A stretch of 64,000 bases of DNA from Vigna angularis (taxonomy: Eukaryota; Streptophyta; Magnoliopsida; Fabales; Fabaceae): the NCBI RefSeq assembly GCF_016808095.1, contig NC_068977.1, positions 22,345,364 to 22,409,363 on the forward strand, given 5' to 3'. A program made the position numbers and the translations under genes. This document shows, in pieces, positions 39,101 through 48,252 of the stretch. A model generated the notes under the pieces. The model had not been told where the DNA came from and did not search any database. It saw nothing but the letters and a program-made list of their open reading frames with translations. Within the stretch, counting starts at the first letter, position 1; every line of letters begins with the position of its first letter.

Positions 39101-39316
39101 TTCACAAACTGGCTTGCCATGAAGAACTAAACCATCCAAAAAAGCCTTTCCATGGCCAGAACATGAGATAGATGACACAGCTTCAGCTTCTGCCATAGCT
39201 TCTAGCGTCCAATTTTGCTTCCATCTGTTGCACATGTACATGCCAACTAACAAAATATTAAGTGAAACAGAAAATGTAAAAGATAGAGAATACTTTAGAC
39301 TATGAACCCTAGCCAT
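29043..39316 (-). CDS. Tryptophan aminotransferase-related (TAR / alliinase-like) protein, 5 exons
   Basis: Exons (minus strand): 39316-39033, 35844-35547, 35464-35175, 35036-34756 and 29413-29043. All junctions are GT-AG with matching phase, giving 507 aa. Residues 9-29 form a signal anchor. Six cysteines (52, 71, 73, 76, 82, 89) make the EGF-alliinase region. The PLP fold follows: SGDPTFLEPFW (95-105), FGAGATHLL (159-167), SPNNPDG (232-238), and Schiff-base Lys281 in SKLTGHAGSRFGW. The fifth exon has the SPAFAWLKCE junction and the NITGREGSLF and RLSLVRSEDDF words. The family includes TAA1/TAR enzymes that convert tryptophan to indole-3-pyruvate for auxin synthesis. The EGF region suits the TAR2-4 type, probably in the endoplasmic reticulum. 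The tail runs about 60 residues past the usual end. Introns 1 and 4 carry transposons, yet the frame is intact. Confidence 0.9.
29893..30099 (-). repeat. 3' LTR of the intronic copia element
   Basis: This 207-bp repeat begins TGTTAAGATATGCC on the minus strand, directly after a purine tract ending GAGTGGGA. It matches 34133-34245 except for an internal segment (about 29970-30063) that is absent from the other copy. Confidence 0.88.
30106..33567 (-). CDS. Ty1-copia polyprotein lacking gag (protease-integrase-RT-RNase H)
   Basis: A single uninterrupted 1153-residue frame. In order: an aspartic protease motif (DSGATDHM, about residue 55); the GAG-pre-integrase zinc region (WHRRLGHPS ... CETCVLAK); the integrase core with HTDVWGP, SDNGGEYF and PQQNGVAERKN; reverse transcriptase from WVFTIKHKADGTIERYKARL with the YVDDM active site; and RNase H with DADWAGSKDDRRSTSGY and the terminal TKHVEIDRHFIKEK block. 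These enzymes copy the element's RNA and insert the DNA. No gag or nucleocapsid zinc knuckle precedes protease, so the ORF is 5'-truncated relative to normal copia (about 1300-1450 aa). The open frame suggests relatively recent activity. Confidence 0.93.
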   Translation of the reverse strand: MASSDDNQSEKHDSGTSDASKSYISTAAGFVTKSGISNSALNLSVVSKDRDWIIDSGATDHMTCDPHIFTNFSSNCSKTVIINANGVSSPIEGIGTISLSPSLSIPDVLFVPTLNCNLISVSKLTKSHSCVALFYPTHCLFQNIHSKEKIVSGKESEGLYYLENVSQSNHKKGLTCLVNDHIQDKNKKEIWLWHRRLGHPSFGYLKKLFPSLFHKCNISDFFCETCVLAKNHRVVFPLSNNKANFPFSLIHTDVWGPAPQSTHNGKKWFMSFVDDCTRVTWVYLLKYKSDVCDVIRSFYHFIVTQFNTSIKVIRSDNGGEYFKTELIEFMNSKGILHQTTCPYSPQQNGVAERKNRHILGVTRSLLIDGNVPSHLWGEAVSSAVYLINRTPSSVLNFRRPFDVLSDHCILPPIVYLPPHIFGCVIYVHLHPHQRTKLEERAIKCVFVGYGSTQKGYRAYHPPSRKFYISMDVTFNEHEFFYVDSPLQGGNESEVHNHDVGMFDCEDKLLCEDHSAGSEPILNMDPSFLDNTVSSDHNQLAQSSPQVQLDSSEVPSDPISHNTNLDEIDHGIDSCLRETTSTPNTESTTVQYILPPRSNRGQPPVKYEPDLQAKVKYPISKYVSSHRLSQSYASFVSQLSSISIPSNVQEALADPRWAEAMVEEMTALEKNNTWDLVSLPKGKKTVGCKWVFTIKHKADGTIERYKARLVAKGYTQSYGVDYQETFAPVAKLNTVRILLSLAANQDWPLLQFDVKNAFLHGEISEEIYMDSPPGMTDSIGMKVCKLKKALYGLKQSPRAWFGRFTKSMKAFGYRASNSDHTLFFKRGKGKITALIIYVDDMIVTGNDQDEISSLQQYLASEFEMKQLGNLKYFLGIEVARSKHGLFLCQRKYTIDLLSETGLLGSKPADTPIEQNHKLFQCSDSASIDRGRYQRLVGKLIYLCHTRPDITYAVNVVSQFMHDPRKLHMDAVERILRYLKSAPGKGILFSNHENLKVEGYTDADWAGSKDDRRSTSGYFTFVGGNLVTWRSKKQPVVARSSAEAEFRGMALGVCELLWIKNVLLDLGFIQNEAMSLYCDNTSAIAIAHNPVQHARTKHVEIDRHFIKEKLEAGIISFPFVRSELQLADVLTKGVSRRLFNESLFKLGMCDIHAPT
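33603..34134 (-). repeat. Tandem TRIM-like units in the copia leader
   Basis: Two 118-bp near-identical segments (33603-33720 and 33869-33986) have the form TGTTGGAAGTCCCACATC ... CACTTCTAA on the minus strand. Each is preceded by about 148 bp that begins with TGGTATCAGAGC (tRNA-Met primer site) and ends in GGGGTG. This is LTR, PBS, internal and polypurine-like order, with no coding capacity, as in terminal-repeat retrotransposons in miniature. The LTR-like core is a common legume repeat. The order here is internal-LTR-internal-LTR, placed between the copia primer site and the copia ORF. Confidence 0.75.
34121..34132 (-). other. Primer binding site (initiator tRNA-Met type)
   Basis: The minus strand reads TGGTATCAGAGC immediately inside the 5' LTR (34133-34245). 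This is the standard plant copia priming site, complementary to the 3' end of initiator methionine tRNA. An identical word at 33855-33866 belongs to the second TRIM unit. Confidence 0.85.
34133..34245 (-). repeat. 5' LTR of the intronic copia element, internally deleted
   Basis: It matches the 3' LTR (29893-30099) at both ends but lacks about 94 bp between two copies of a CCTA-like word. It ends at 34245, followed by the target duplication AAAGA. Confidence 0.85.
36117..36168. repeat. (AT)n microsatellite in TAR intron 1
   Basis: About 26 pure AT dinucleotides within intron 1 of the aminotransferase gene. Confidence 0.9.
36834..38096. mobile_element. Non-autonomous CACTA element, 1263 bp, in TAR intron 1 (TSD CAA)
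   Basis: The left end is CACTAGTAAAAAATAGGG and the right end CTGTACTAGTG. The triplet CAA flanks both sides (36831-36833 and 38097-38099). Subterminal words TGCCTCGGTT and AACCCG, TGCACCGGTTCTTTTTAAA and their complements recur at both ends (36870-37100 and 37930-38080). The GC-rich core (37150-37610) is unlike the AT-rich host and may be a leader or exon derived from a gene. No transposase remains. Confidence 0.85.
37395..37560. repeat. GC-rich minisatellite in the CACTA core
   Basis: A unit close to CGCTCGCCGCTTCACG repeats about ten times with substitutions. It is open in all frames on both strands, so its ORFs (37170-37736) have no coding meaning on their own. Confidence 0.75.
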
Positions 39317-40170
39317 GCTACCCCTTGCTTTCTCATTTCCAGTTTCATCCTCATTATATAAGCTGCAGGAAACATCAAAGCAAGTGCAGTGGAAACATTT
39401 TGTTATCGCCAATTCACTCGTGAGAAATGAGTATTTTGCATTAATTGACCTTAGCGAAACACTGTTTTAGTCTCTTAAATATATATATTTTTAACTTGTA
39501 CATATATATACATGCAACATGCGTGTAAAATATGCCTTAATTCGAAGTTTAAGGTTTTGAACACTATTATAATGGCAACTAGGCCAACTTAATCAACTTT
39601 TAAGCAAGAGGTTAAATGTACTATTAATTAATCGATGAATTCAGTCAAACACGCTCCAGAAATATATAAAATGATTTAAGTCTTTGTTATCAATAGTCAT
39701 GGTACATTGCACTACATTTTTTCAGAAACACTTTTCATAACTTATTGTTTCTTCATATTTTGTGTTTTGATGTAAGATACGTGTTTAGAAAGCCCTAGTA
39801 GAGGGTTAAGGAGAAGAAAAATTTGTGTTTAGAATTTTGTTTTTATTTTCATGAATAGTGTTAATGTTTTTTTATTTATTTTAGATTTATTAAAATAATA
39901 TCATTAAAGTCATGTATGGTATTATTTGGTTTGGAATTTGAATTTTCATCCCAGTTTTATTTTAAAAAATATCTTAAGAAAAATATATTTAAATTTTTTT
40001 TGTCACGATTCTTAAGTTGCGTGGCATTATTTGATGCATCGGAAGAATATATTTTCAACTATGATCTTGTTCATATTAATATATATTTTACATATGCGTT
40101 GAGAAATATCAGTTTGAGGTTTACTGAAATTTACTGTGATTTACTTTTACCATTTTTACTTTTACCTTTT
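39317..40170. promoter_or_regulatory. Upstream region of the TAR gene
   Basis: This is the only unique DNA 5' of the TAR start codon before a minisatellite begins. It is AT-rich, and no specific control site can be asserted. An upstream in-frame ATG at 39412 is probably leader sequence, because the membrane-anchor context fits the start at 39316. Confidence 0.35.
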
Positions 40171-40174
40171 ACCT

Positions 40175-40640
40175 TTTTTAACTTTTTTTCTTAAAACCCA
40201 AATATTTTACTCTCTTATTCACTCAGCCACACCCACACCCCCACACCTTTTACCTTTTTTAATTTTTTCTTAAAACTTTAATTTTTTACTCTCTTATTCA
40301 CTCAGCCACACACCCTCACACCCTTTACCTTTTTTAATTTTTTACTCTCTTATTCACTCAGCCACACACCACACCCACACCCTCACACCCTTTACCTTTT
40401 TTAACTTTTTTCTTAAAACCATAATTTTTACTCTCTTATTCACTCAGCCGCACACCACACCCTCACCCCCATACCCTTTACCTTTTTAACTTTTTCTTAA
40501 AATTCTAATTTTTTACTCTCATATTCACTCAGTCACACACCACACCCCACCCTCACACCCTTTACCATTTTTAACTTTTTCTTAAAACCCTAATTTTTTA
40601 CTCTCTTATTCACTCAGATGCACACCACACCCCCACCTCC
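40175..40640 (+). repeat. Minisatellite, about 80-90 bp unit, 5-6 copies
   Basis: Each unit contains TTTTACTCTCTTATTCACT, then CAGCCACACACC, then a CCCTCACACCC block, TTTACC and TTTTTCTTAAAACC. Copies start near 40208, 40288, 40343, 40430, 40517 and 40600; one is shortened. No coding frame is present. Confidence 0.85.
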
Positions 40641-40828
40641 ACACTCTTACTTTCTCTCTTCCTCTCTTATTCTCCTCTTCCTCTCCCCAATTTCCCATTT
40701 TTTTCAAGGTTCTGTATGAACATGTGTTGTGTGTGCGCTGGGTGTTGTGCGTTGTTAGGTCTTGCTATGTGCCTCTGTTCTGTGTTAAATGAAGAAGAAG
40801 AGAAATGCGAAAAGTGGAAACGGATATG

Positions 40829-40956
40829 GGGTATCCATAAAACACTTAAACGGATATCAAAATTCGTCCACGGATATTGACATCCGTTTATCCTTCAACG
40901 AATGTCGATATCCGTTGACGGATTCCGAGATCCGTTTAAGTGTTCTACGGATACCC
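40829..40956. repeat. Long imperfect foldback (about 60-bp arms)
   Basis: GGGTATCC at 40829-40836 pairs with GGATACCC at 40949-40956. Pairing continues inward through CACTTAAACGGAT, then TCGTC-ACGGATAT, then GACAT-CGTT, with nine mismatches in about 60 positions and only a few bases of loop. It could be a small foldback transposon relic or the stem of a hairpin RNA. It lies inside a 97-codon frame (40789-41082) with no recognisable protein. Confidence 0.75.
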
Positions 40957-42039
40957 AATATTTGTTTAAGGTTACTGAACTCTGTATTCACAGTTAGAGG
41001 GGGGAAGAAGCAAGAGAAATTTGATTTCCATGGGAGTGCTTCAATATGGGGGTGCATTGATAGAGTGAGTGGATGCTGGTGAAGGTAAATACGTTTTAAC
41101 CACAACAAATTAAATATTTTACACGGGCAAAAGAGGAATGAGGAGGTGTAGGAAACAATGTGTGGTGGTGGAGGGAGTAACACTCTGATGTCAATCTCTT
41201 ATATAGTTGAGCTTCAATCTCATTGGTGTTTGTGACTCCTCAGTGAATCCCTCCTTGTTAGACCCAACACTTGATATATTCCATATTGAATTTATTGAAA
41301 TTTTAAAAAATAATATGGGTCTCACTTTATTAATTGATTGTCTTATTTATAATTTGTAGAATATAATAAATTTGAATTACTAATAATAAAAGTGTGTTAA
41401 AAGATGAGAAAAAGTTTCTGTTCACATTACTCCGTGTACTTGAATTTCTATATTAGTCAACCTCGTAGGATAGCGCGATTTATGAACATCATCAAAAGCA
41501 AATTGCACTATTTTGAAGCATATAGCATTATTTCGGTTATTATATACCTTTGTTTCTTGTATGGATCTACGTGTTTCTATCAACAGGGCGGTTTTCTTAA
41601 CAAATTAAAAATTTCAAAAAATATAAAGTGAAAAAAACCACAAATGGTCACATTACAAAAACTAGGTCAAGTATTGCAGTAATTAAAATAGGGATCTAGT
41701 TGATGTAGATAAATAGTATCTACCAAACACTCGGCCAAAAGAATGTGCCCACAATTTTATACATAGCTGAAAATTGAGTTAGGAAGTACTATGCAAGAAA
41801 TAATTGAGAGTCGTGTTTTTTTCTTTCTCAACAATAACTAATATATAAATAAAAAACGAGGATGTGAATATGAAACTTTCAAAAAATATTAGAGAGAGTG
41901 AAAGGTGTTCTTCTACTTAAATATTAGAGACTGATTTATGTTAGTAGTTGAGGCTTTCAAGAAATCTTATATTAATTTTTCATGGCCTCTGAGGAGTAAC
42001 TTATATTTTGTTTAACCATTTGCAATCAAGTCATGAATA
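40957..42039. other. Intergenic DNA, no gene seen
   Basis: No gene was recognised on either strand. A 75-codon frame at 41404 has no known motif. Confidence 0.4.
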
Positions 42040-42889
42040 GAAGAAAATCACTAACATTCAATGAAAGAAGCATAAATTCAAATACATGAAAGTTTAGAGG
42101 TTACATCATCCCCAACAACAAATGAGTTTAGTTCTCCATTGTCATGAAGAACCTTCGTGTACAATGGAACAATGAATGAATGGAAACCCTAGAAAGTGAA
42201 AAGGAAAGCTCTCGCCGCATCCCAATGCCTCTAAAGGGTCGAAAATTGTGTCTCTATGCTTCAGCCGCCAAAGATATCAACCCTAATGTGAAAAAGCCTT
42301 TAAATAGATAAAACATGGATCATGGGCCAACGTCGCCAGCGCTTAGCGCCCTAAGTGGGGCAACCAGGAAAGTTGCAAGACATGTAGCTGGCGCTCAACG
42401 CCCTGGATAGGCGAAAGCAGGCGACCTTGCGAGAAGAGTGACGCTCAACACCCAAATGGGGGTAAGCAAGCGTGATACGGTGTAACTGACTAGCGCTCAA
42501 CGCCCCTGGAAGGGCGCCCAAGCGTGCTTGCGAGATCCTTGGCCCTCAGCGCCCCTTAAGAGGGCGCCCAGGCGTCCATGTGAGCCTACCTGTGCTGAGG
42601 GCCCAAAAAAAGGGCAACCAGGCGCCCTGCGCCTTCTTCAGCCTTCTTCTCTGGTGCTTTTGTTGTCCCTCTTGATTTTCACTTCCTTGATACTTTTGCT
42701 CTTCTTCCAAACATACTAATATCCTACAAAATAAAGGGGATTAGTGATAACAATCATTAAGTATAACCCCAATTCTCTTATTCACACAATTTAACTAAAA
42801 ACAAGAGTTTAAGCAAGCTTCAAAGTCCAAAAAGGGTTAATTTACTATCAAAATTGCATCATAGATAACGGTGAAATCAACCGTTATTA
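42040..42889 (-). repeat. Truncated Ty3-type LTR (family D, related to family E)
   Basis: From 42050 the order of words (CACTAACATTCAATGAAAG, GCATAAATTCAAAT, GAGGTTACATCA, CTCTCCAT-like) parallels 18950-19060. The minus-strand start (TAATAACGGTTGA at 42889) resembles LTR starts at 44399 and 60662. The middle has AGCGCTCAACGCCC and GGGCGCCC words (42340-42640). The 3' part is missing and no internal region adjoins, so this is a fragment. Confidence 0.65.
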
Positions 42890-43181
42890 GTCGCACATCA
42901 TGAAGGCTTCGATGACCACCATGAGGAGTCCATCATTTTCCATACAATATCTTTTTTTAACCTAATGTTAATCTAGTTTCTAGAAGTTAGCTTTTGTTAT
43001 TTGTAGTGACATCCTTAGATCATATTTTTCTTGCTTAGATACCCTTCATGCTCACTTATTTAAGGGGTTTTACTTGACTTATAAATGGGTTGAATCATTT
43101 GAGTGTGAGGAGCTCTCCTTAGGAGTGAAACTTTTTTATTCTTATCTTGAGTTAGCTCTCAAGTAGCGACATCATCACTCA

Positions 43182-44224
43182 CACTACATGAAAAGATGAA
43201 AATTTTTGGCGGAATATTATCGACGACACGTTGGCCCTCGGTAATGCCATGACAAATTTACTTACCGGCGGATACGTGACCGTCTATAAGTTGCTCGATA
43301 TTTAATCCCCAAAACTTGAGTTTCCCTCCCACAACTTTCATTCTTCGAAATAGAAAACCCTATTTCGGTGCTTCGAACCAGAGAATAGTAGCTTGAGGTG
43401 ATTGGCGTTCTAGGCTCGTCTTTTAGTCACAGACACCCTCTCAGTCATTCGTCCAACCATTCGCAGAACTTCCATCGGTTGCGCTTCTTCTGGGTTTGAA
43501 CAATCTCCTTCTTCAATTTAGGGTTCCCCAATTTGCAAACGTAGAGGGTCTCCATCATTAGTGTCAGGGTTCCTTCAAGAGGATAGTTTCGTGGGTCGTT
43601 GAGGGTTCGTGGGTTCGGGGAGGGTTCGTGGTTCGTGAATTATTGGTGAGTTAAGCGCGATGTAGGGTTGGTGCGTTGCTGGCCTTCGAACATTAAGTCC
43701 TCTTCTTTTGCCCTATTCTTCTGTCTAAAGTACCAGGTTAGTTAATTGTTTGATTGTGAGTATTATGCATGTTGTGGGCCGCTGATTATTTTAGTTCTTT
43801 GGTTCTGATTTTGCTTTGAACATTTGAATCTCTGTTTTTCCTTTTGTTAGACCCGACAAAATTGTATAGATTGTGTTATCTATTCTAGTTGATAGTGATA
43901 AGAAGAAAAGGTTGTGTTGATCAAGGGTTGATGATAATAATGTTAAATTATGTAACTGTGATTAAATTTTGTTCCTGTGATAATGATGTAGTTTATCTTT
44001 TTGTTATGGGTTGCATATTAGCTAGTGAAGATACTTGGGGTGAAGCTGTAGGCGATAGGAGTACAGGGTATATACTCGTTATTATATGTTGTCCAAATTT
44101 AAGGAAACATTACTTTTTATTATTGCACATGTGTGACCTTGCTTGATAATTATAAGTCTGTAAAACTGATTAGAACATTGACTGTTTTGGGGAAGTGTTG
44201 CATGTTATTGCTTGATAATTTTCT
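43182..44224 (+). mobile_element. CACTA-type terminus and adjoining leader-like sequence (partial element)
   Basis: The stretch begins CACTACATGAAAAGATG and has subterminal words ATTATCGACGACACG, CTCGGTAATG and TTACCGGCGG like the 16-23 kb CACTA element. After these comes leader-like sequence (43340-43740) with CCCTATTTCGG and AGGGTTC words. No opposite terminus or transposase was found before the copia fragment at 44225. The right border is a guess. Confidence 0.5.
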
Positions 44225-44398
44225 TTACCGTTGTTAAGAACGAAGCACTTAATATGAAATATCCTTAGGTGTGAGATGTTTGGCTTCCTTCCCTTAAATA
44301 ACTCGTAGGGTGCGAGCTTGAGCATTGATCTGACAACAGTTATGTTAAGTACATAGCAAGCTGTGCTGACAATATTTGCCCAAAAATACTTTGGTAGG
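44225..44398 (-). pseudogene. Copia integrase fragment, displaced half of the element at 62-64 kb
   Basis: The minus strand encodes KYFWANIVSTACYVLN, LKLAPYELFKGRKPNISHLR and IKCFVLNNGKEN, the conserved end of the copia integrase core. The preceding integrase words (NGVVERKNRALEELARTML) lie at about 62046-62115. The two halves are separated by the Ty3 element 44399-62043, with GTAGG/GCAGG at the junctions. Similarity stops at about 44225. Confidence 0.85.
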
Positions 44399-45352
44399 TG
44401 ATAATGGTTGAAAAACCGTTATTTTTATACTTAATTTTGGCATAAAAAACACCCTTTATAACTTAGAAAATAGCTTGAAATCATGTTTTTGCTTAAGTTG
44501 TGGAAATAAGAGAGTTGGATGAGTTTTATGCTTCGTTTTCCTTGTTTTGACAGGAATTCAGATGAATTGGATGAAGAAGTTGATGGAGTAAGGAGTTGGA
44601 CTCAGGAAAGGAAGCAAAATTGCAAAAAAGAAGAATCGTAGGCACCGCTCAGCGCCATTTCACCGTTGAGGGCCACACTTGCTGTTGAAGTTCTCTATCT
44701 GACGCTTAAGCGCCATCGTAGAGGACTAATCCAAGTATCGCAGTCACCGCTGAGCGGCATTTCTACCGCTAAGTGTCAGAACCTGCTGTTAAGTGCACTG
44801 TTTCACGCCTGGGCGCCGTCGTTCAGCGTCATTCTGAGTGTCGCACCTACCGTTGAGCGCAATTCCAGCGCTGAGCGCTGTTAACTTGAGCTTGGGCCAA
44901 TTTTCTATATTTTGAATAAACTATATAAGGGTTTAGACAACCTAGGGTTGATATCTTTGGACAAAAAGAGGAGAAATGACACTCCTTTCACCCCTTGGAG
45001 GCGAATTTTGGATGCGGAAGCTCCGATCTTCAACTTTTAGGGTTCTATCTTTCATTCTTTTCATTATTTTCATCTAGTTTCACCATGTCTATGGTGAACT
45101 AAACCTCCATTTTTGTTGGGAAAACGATGAAATCCTTTGAAACTCTCATGTATTGAATTGATTCTTGATTATATATGCTTTACTTCATTAATTGTTAGGC
45201 TTTTTCCTCTATACTCTATGCATGCTTTGTTTAACTCATTCAATTGCATGATTATTGATTTTGTCACTATGGACACATATGAGAAAATATAGAACTGGGG
45301 AAATTCTCCCGGAAGCACAATTACCTAGACATAGGAATAGAAGGATCGATTG
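44399..45352 (+). repeat. 5' LTR of the Athila-like element, left part
   Basis: It matches 60662 to about 61618 in order, including CTATATAAGGGTTTAG as a plausible TATA region (44920), and AGGATCGATTG at the break. It contains an array of CGCTGAGCG/CGCTCAGCG-type words at 44640-44880. It is interrupted at 45352 by the chromovirus. Confidence 0.88.
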
Positions 45353-46006
45353 TGATGGAAGCTTGTTATGGGTGAAAATCATTGAACCATGAAGCCAAAC
45401 AACAAACGTTCCAGTGAGTAGAATGAAGGCAGCGGAATTCTAAAATGGATGCAGAGAATGGTATGGTTTCGGTGAAGAATGGAGTGGGTTAGAACCTCTC
45501 AGCTCAGAGGGCCTTCTACTTTGGAAGGAAGCTAGAGGTAAGGAGAAAGAAAGTGAAGAATTGGGTTGACTCAAGAGCAAAGGTAAGCTGGAATTTCATT
45601 TCTGCAGCAATTAGACTAAGCTCAAAAGTGTCTACAAAAGGAAGAGGTCTCCTATTTATAGGAAGATAAGAGCCTCAAATATGAAATGAAATTCAATCTA
45701 AAAGCAAATGAAAAAGGCGCCAATTTGCTTCAGCTTCAAACATGCCTCATTCCAACTCAGCAGCACACGTGAAAGCTGGGCTAGCTAGGTTATGGGCTTT
45801 TTTTAATAGCTTTGGCAGCAAGCTTCTCCCTCCAATTTTATTAATCCTACAAAGCAAAGAAAATGTGCTTTTAATTATGGGAAGAAGGATTAATGTAAAT
45901 TACCTTCCATAGAAGCAAAATGGTAGGTGATCCTTCTTCCTCTTGAATCCTCTTTGCCATGGCTCTAGTAAGAGGTCCAATATGTGTCTTAGATGGTCTT
46001 CCATCA
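45353..46006 (-). repeat. 3' LTR of the CRM-like element
   Basis: 654 bp. It contains the last 45 codons of pol (to the stop at 45871), so LTR and coding region overlap. It matches 53038-53738 apart from about ten substitutions and the absence of a 47-bp duplicated segment. Confidence 0.92.
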
Positions 46007-48252
46007 GACCCTCCCTCTTGAAAAGGATCTGTCCTTAGATCTGATTTAACTTGTTGATCATTCCCTGTGAAAGGAATTAAGTCGCAGATGTTAAAAGTAT
46101 GACTGACACCATAATTTTCAGGGAGATCTAAGATGTATGCATTATCATTTATCCTTTTGACCACCTTGAATGGACCATCTCCTCTTGGACTAAGTTTGGA
46201 TTTCCTTTGAGAGGGAAATCTTTCCTTTCTCAAATGAAGCCAAACTAGGTCTCCTTTTTCAAAAACTATTTTCTTTCTCCCTTTGTTGTTGTATTCTGCA
46301 TATTTTTGAGTTTGTTTTTCAATTTGGATTTTGACTTTCTCATGTAACTTCTTGATAAACTCCGCTTTAGAAACACCTTCTTTATGAAGAAAAGAAGATG
46401 ATTCTGGAAGAGGTAGTAAATCAAGAGGTGTGATAGGATTAAAACCATAAACAACCTTAACAGGAGAAAGATTAGTAGTCTTGTGGACTACTCTATTATA
46501 AGCAAATTCAATATGAGGTAGATGTTCATCCCAAGATTTGTTATTTCCTCTTAATATTACCCTTAATAATGTAGATAAAGATCTATTTACTACTTCAGTT
46601 TGCCCATCAGTTTGTGGGTGACATGTAGTAGAAAATAGAAGTTTAGTTCCAAGCTTTTCCCATAAAGTTTTCCAAAAATGGCTTAGAAACTTCACATCTC
46701 TATCAGACACTATAGTTTTGGGTAAGCCATGCAATCTCACTATTTCTTTAAAGAAGAGTCTAGAGATATAGCTAGCATCATCTACTTTGTGGCAGGGTAT
46801 AAAATGAGCCATTTTACTAAAATGATCTACTACCACAAATATAGAATCATACCCCTTTTGAGTTCTTGGCAATCCTAAGACAAAGTCCATGCTTATGTCC
46901 TCCCAAGGGGTATTAGCTATAGGAAGAGGTGTATAGAGTCCATGAGGCATAATTTTGGACTTAGCTTGTAAACAAGCTATACATTTAGAACAATGCCTTT
47001 GAACATCTATTCTCATGTGTGGCCAATAAAATTTACTTTTCAAAATGTTTAGAGTTTTATCAACTCCATGATGGCCCATGAGTCCTCCTCCATGACTCTC
47101 TTTGATAAGAAGTTTTCTAATGGATCCTTGGGGTATACAAAGTTTTCCTTTATTAAAAAGATACCCCTCAGAAAGATAGAATCCATCAAAAGGCTTCTTA
47201 AGACATGATGAATAAGTGGATGCAAATGTTTCATCATTTTCATATAACTCTTTTATGTCATCAAATCCTAATATTTGGGATCCTAGGGTTACTAATAATG
47301 CATGTCTTCTAGATAAAGCATCCGCAACAAGATTAGTACTCCCCATTTTGTGTTTGATGACATAGGGAAATTGATCAAGGTATTCCACCTACTTTGCATG
47401 TCTTTTGTTTAGCTTTGCTTGCCCTTTAATGTACTTGAGAGATTCATGGTCAGTGTGTATGATGAATTCTCTAGTTACCAAGTAATGCTCCCAAGTTTTT
47501 AAAGCTCTAATGAGGGCATACAACTCTTTGTCATAGGTAGGATAGTTCAAGGTAGGCCCCCTAAGTTTTTCACTAAAGTAGGGATGTACTCCTTGTATTA
47601 AAACAGCTCCTATACCTACCCCAGATGCATCACATTCTAGTTCAAAGGCTTTGGAAAAATCAGGCAAAACTAGAATAGGTGCATGAGTTAACTTGTGTTT
47701 CAAAGTCTCAAAAGACAACTCTTGCTTATCACCCCAAAGAAAAGGCATATCTTTCTTGACTAGTTCATTTAAAGGAGCAGCTATGGTGGAGAAGTCTTTC
47801 ACAAATCTTCTATAAAAACTTGCTAACCCGTGAAATCTTCTCACCTCTCCTACATTTTTAGGGGTTGGCCATTCTTGTATAGCCTTGATCTTCTCTGGAT
47901 CAACATGTACACCTTCTTTTCCAACTTTGAAACCAAGGAAAATCACACTTTCTTGACAAAAAGTACATTTGTCAAAGTTGGCAAAGAGATTATGTTCTCT
48001 AAGAAGAAGCAAGACTTCTTTGACATGGTTAAGGTGCTCTTGAAGACTTTGACTATAAATTAAGATGTCATCAAAATAGACCACTACAAATCTTCCTATG
48101 CATTCCCTAAGGACATGATTCATTAATCTCATGAATGTACTTGGAGCATTGGTCAAGCCAAAGGGCATGACTAACCATTCATACAAACCAAACTTGGTCT
48201 TAAAAGCAGTTTTCCATTCATCTCCTTCATGAATTCTTATTTGATGGTATCC
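45871..48252 (-). pseudogene. CRM-like pol, RT (second part)-RNase H-integrase, one internal stop
   Basis: In the same frame as the upstream ORF, this part continues RT ([27 protein letters not shown]) and RNase H ([28 protein letters not shown]). A TAG at 47389-47391 stands where the family normally has tryptophan. Integrase follows: an HHCC zinc region ([17 protein letters not shown] ... [12 protein letters not shown]), the DDE core ([40 protein letters not shown]), and a C-terminal part reaching into the LTR with [15 protein letters not shown]. No chromodomain of the usual Tekay/Reina type is evident. The domains copy and insert the element. Expect no full product unless the stop is read through. 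Confidence 0.92.
46007..46022 (-). other. Polypurine tract of the CRM-like element
   Basis: The minus strand reads AAGAGGGAGGGTC directly before the 3' LTR start TGATGGAAG. It would prime plus-strand synthesis, and here it lies within the pol reading frame. Confidence 0.75.

Noticed and set aside
39317..39412. Upstream in-frame ATG (39412) extending the TAR protein by 32 residues
   Set aside because: The extension has cysteines before the membrane anchor and no match to family N-termini; the ATG at 39316 begins the usual short basic stretch before the anchor.
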